Part shown: one piece after another, positions 62,702-64,000 of the stretch
Position numbering within the stretch: the first letter of the stretch is position 1
How the letters are laid out: each line of letters begins with the position of its first letter
Assembly: GCA_947491305.1 (NCBI GenBank)
Contig: CANLIL010000003.1
Span: forward strand, 1-64,000
DNA: 64,000 nucleotides
Reading direction: 5' to 3'
Source of the DNA: Flavobacteriales bacterium
GTDB taxonomy: Bacteria > Bacteroidota > Bacteroidia > Flavobacteriales_D > Crocinitomicaceae
Notes under the pieces: model-generated
The model's input: the letters and a program-made list of their open reading frames with translations, nothing else
What the model was told of the DNA's origin: nothing
Database searches by the model: none
Made by a program: the position numbers and the translations under genes

Positions 62702-62977
62702 ATGAATCGTTTGAAGCAACTTATCGTAATCTCTTTTTCTCTTGCTGTTTTGTCGGCATGTTCTTCTAAAGACACACAATTTTGTAGCTGTTTAAAAGCT
62801 AGTGAGCAACTGAACGCATTGAGCAACGATTTGTTACGCAACACCATTACGGAGGCGAAAGCAAAACAGTTAAAAGGCTTACAACAATTGAAAAAAGAAC
62901 AATGCTTGGAATACGTTCACATGGACGGCCAAGCAATGCTCGAGCGAAAAAAAGCGTGTAAAGAGCTTAAAAAATAG
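62702..62977 (+). CDS. Small lipoprotein, unknown function
   Basis: A 91-residue protein. The lipobox is VLSAC (lipidated Cys20) followed by SSKDTQFCSC. The mature part is about 70 residues, helical, with cysteines at about 28, 30, 68 and 86 and a lysine-rich C-terminus. The cysteines could form two disulfides in the periplasm. Not recognised. Its stop overlaps the end of convergent hemL by 11 bases. Confidence 0.65.
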   Translation: MNRLKQLIVISFSLAVLSACSSKDTQFCSCLKASEQLNALSNDLLRNTITEAKAKQLKGLQQLKKEQCLEYVHMDGQAMLERKKACKELKK

Positions 62978-64000
62978 CATCCAACGCGTCACAAAATGCT
63001 TGGATTGCTTCTGTTAATACTTCTTTTGAATGTGCAGCTGAAATGAATCCAACTTCGTATCCGCTAGGTCCTAAATAAACGCCTCGTTTTAACAATTCAC
63101 GGTGAATGTTTTTGAAGCCAGTCATGTCAGGATTGATTTCTTCTGAAGCGTGAATGCGTTTTTTACCATCGAATGACAACCAAAAAATAGATCCAATCGT
63201 TACCAATTCAAAATTATAGTTGTGTTGTTTTGCATGTGCATTGATTGCATCAACAAAAAAGCGTGTTCGTTCTTCTTGTTCTTCGTAAAAACCTGGCTTA
63301 GCACATTCTGTTAATTGTGCAATTCCAGCCGCCATTGCCACTGGATTTCCTGATAAGGTTCCCGCTTGGTATACTGGTCCGTCTGGTGAAATGGACGCCA
63401 TAATTTCTGAACGAGCACCATACGCTCCCACAGGTAATCCACCACCTAGAATTTTACCATACGTAACAATGTCTGGTGTAATTCCCAAATATTCTGCCGC
63501 GCCTGAAAATGCAACTCTGAATCCAGAAATTACTTCATCAAAGAACAATAAAATCCCATTTTCTGTGCATAATTCCCGCAACGCCAATAAAAATGTTTTT
63601 TCTTGCAATAATAAACCATTGTTAGCAGGAATTGGCTCAATAATCGCACATGCAATGTCTGCTTTGTGTTCAGCAATGCATTTTTTTAATGCTTCAAGAT
63701 CATTTAAAGGCAAAACCAATGTTTCATTGGCAAAACTTTCTGGAACACCTGCACTAGAAGAAGCGCCAAACGTTACCAACCCACTTCCAGCTTTTACTAA
63801 AAGCGAATCTGAATGTCCGTGGTAGCATCCTTCAAATTTGATGACTTTATTTTTCCCAGAATATCCTCGTGCCAATCGTAAGGCCGACATTACGGCTTCT
63901 GTACCAGAAGATACAAAACGAATCTTGTCGATGAATGGGTTGCGTGTTAAAATTAATTCCGCTAATTCATTTTCAAGTCGTGTCGGTGCCCCAAAACTAG
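62967..64000 (-). CDS. hemL: Glutamate-1-semialdehyde 2,1-aminomutase, 5' end outside the window
   Basis: A PLP-dependent aminomutase that makes 5-aminolevulinate for haem (C5 pathway). The frame is open to the window edge at 64000, so the N-terminus is missing; an ATG at 63890 is internal. Visible motifs are RFVSSGTEAVMSALRLARG, GCYHGHSDSLLVKAGSG, FDEVISGFR and the PLP-Lys segment TYGKILGGGLPVGAYG. The C-terminus is complete. It is convergent with the small lipoprotein gene. Confidence 0.95.
   Translation of the reverse strand, partial: SFGAPTRLENELAELILTRNPFIDKIRFVSSGTEAVMSALRLARGYSGKNKVIKFEGCYHGHSDSLLVKAGSGLVTFGASSSAGVPESFANETLVLPLNDLEALKKCIAEHKADIACAIIEPIPANNGLLLQEKTFLLALRELCTENGILLFFDEVISGFRVAFSGAAEYLGITPDIVTYGKILGGGLPVGAYGARSEIMASISPDGPVYQAGTLSGNPVAMAAGIAQLTECAKPGFYEEQEERTRFFVDAINAHAKQHNYNFELVTIGSIFWLSFDGKKRIHASEEINPDMTGFKNIHRELLKRGVYLGPSGYEVGFISAAHSKEVLTEAIQAFCDALDAIF

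Noticed and set aside
1-64000. Prophage, CRISPR, restriction system, integron or toxin-antitoxin pair
   Set aside because: No matching genes, direct repeat arrays or integrase signatures are visible on either strand.

Overview
This 64 kb window is chromosomal DNA of a low-GC member of the Bacteroidetes, most likely order Flavobacteriales and possibly a Fluviicola/Crocinitomicaceae-like organism (inference from gene content; no marker search was possible). The evidence is several secreted proteins with type IX secretion system (T9SS) sorting domains of both type A and type B, a PorP/SprF-family partner, gliding lipoprotein GldH, DUF4175, long-form IspG, two-domain RNase R, and TAnnTTTG promoter -7 elements with few Shine-Dalgarno sites. 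Genes are tightly packed. Several convergent pairs overlap at their stop codons, and others share a bidirectional hairpin terminator.

Layout. 1-2.4 kb: end of a phosphate permease, tadA and an LD-carboxypeptidase. 2.5-6.5 kb: succinate dehydrogenase sdhCAB, interrupted between sdhA and sdhB by the remnant of a four-helix-bundle (S23/IVP-type) gene bracketed by TTAG-rich repeats. 6.6-11.2 kb: a secreted PA-domain protein, an outer-membrane barrel, and a desaturase/YjbR/S4 operon. 11.3-21.5 kb: ispG, mnmG, ybeY, an RsbW-like ATPase and DUF4175, then gltX, folB and tRNA-Cys. Three ParB-binding parS palindromes flank mnmG. 21.6-29.5 kb: an ECF sigma factor with an unusual anti-sigma-like partner ending in a T9SS type B domain, rpiB, an AT-rich 669 bp gap, a response regulator, RNase R, an adenylate cyclase-HD fusion and a universal stress protein.

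29.6-42.2 kb: a GH3-family protein, a DMT transporter, a secreted protein of unknown function with an internal duplication, holB-ricT-gldH, a DUF2490 barrel with a small lipoprotein, a 1022-residue CotH/TSP3 type B T9SS cargo and its SprF-like partner. 42.2-47.9 kb: a minus-strand run of tatA, gatA, a LysM lytic transglycosylase, two glycosyltransferases and a UbiA-like membrane protein. 48-57.7 kb: the rimP-nusA-infB operon with a terminator-like hairpin in its leader, mfd, fbp and a YqaA/DedA-type membrane protein. 57.8-64 kb: a type A T9SS cargo, a methionine/glutamine transaminase with omega-amidase, three small exported proteins, and hemL cut by the window end.

Most of the window is core housekeeping DNA. 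I see no prophage, integron, CRISPR array, restriction system or intact insertion sequence, and no clear multi-gene system that looks wholly undescribed. The best leads are the parS cluster around mnmG (one site lies inside the ybeY reading frame), the sigma/anti-sigma pair with a T9SS sorting domain, the candidate attenuator of rimP-nusA-infB, the decayed four-helix-bundle insertion in the sdh operon, and the CotH cargo/SprF pair.
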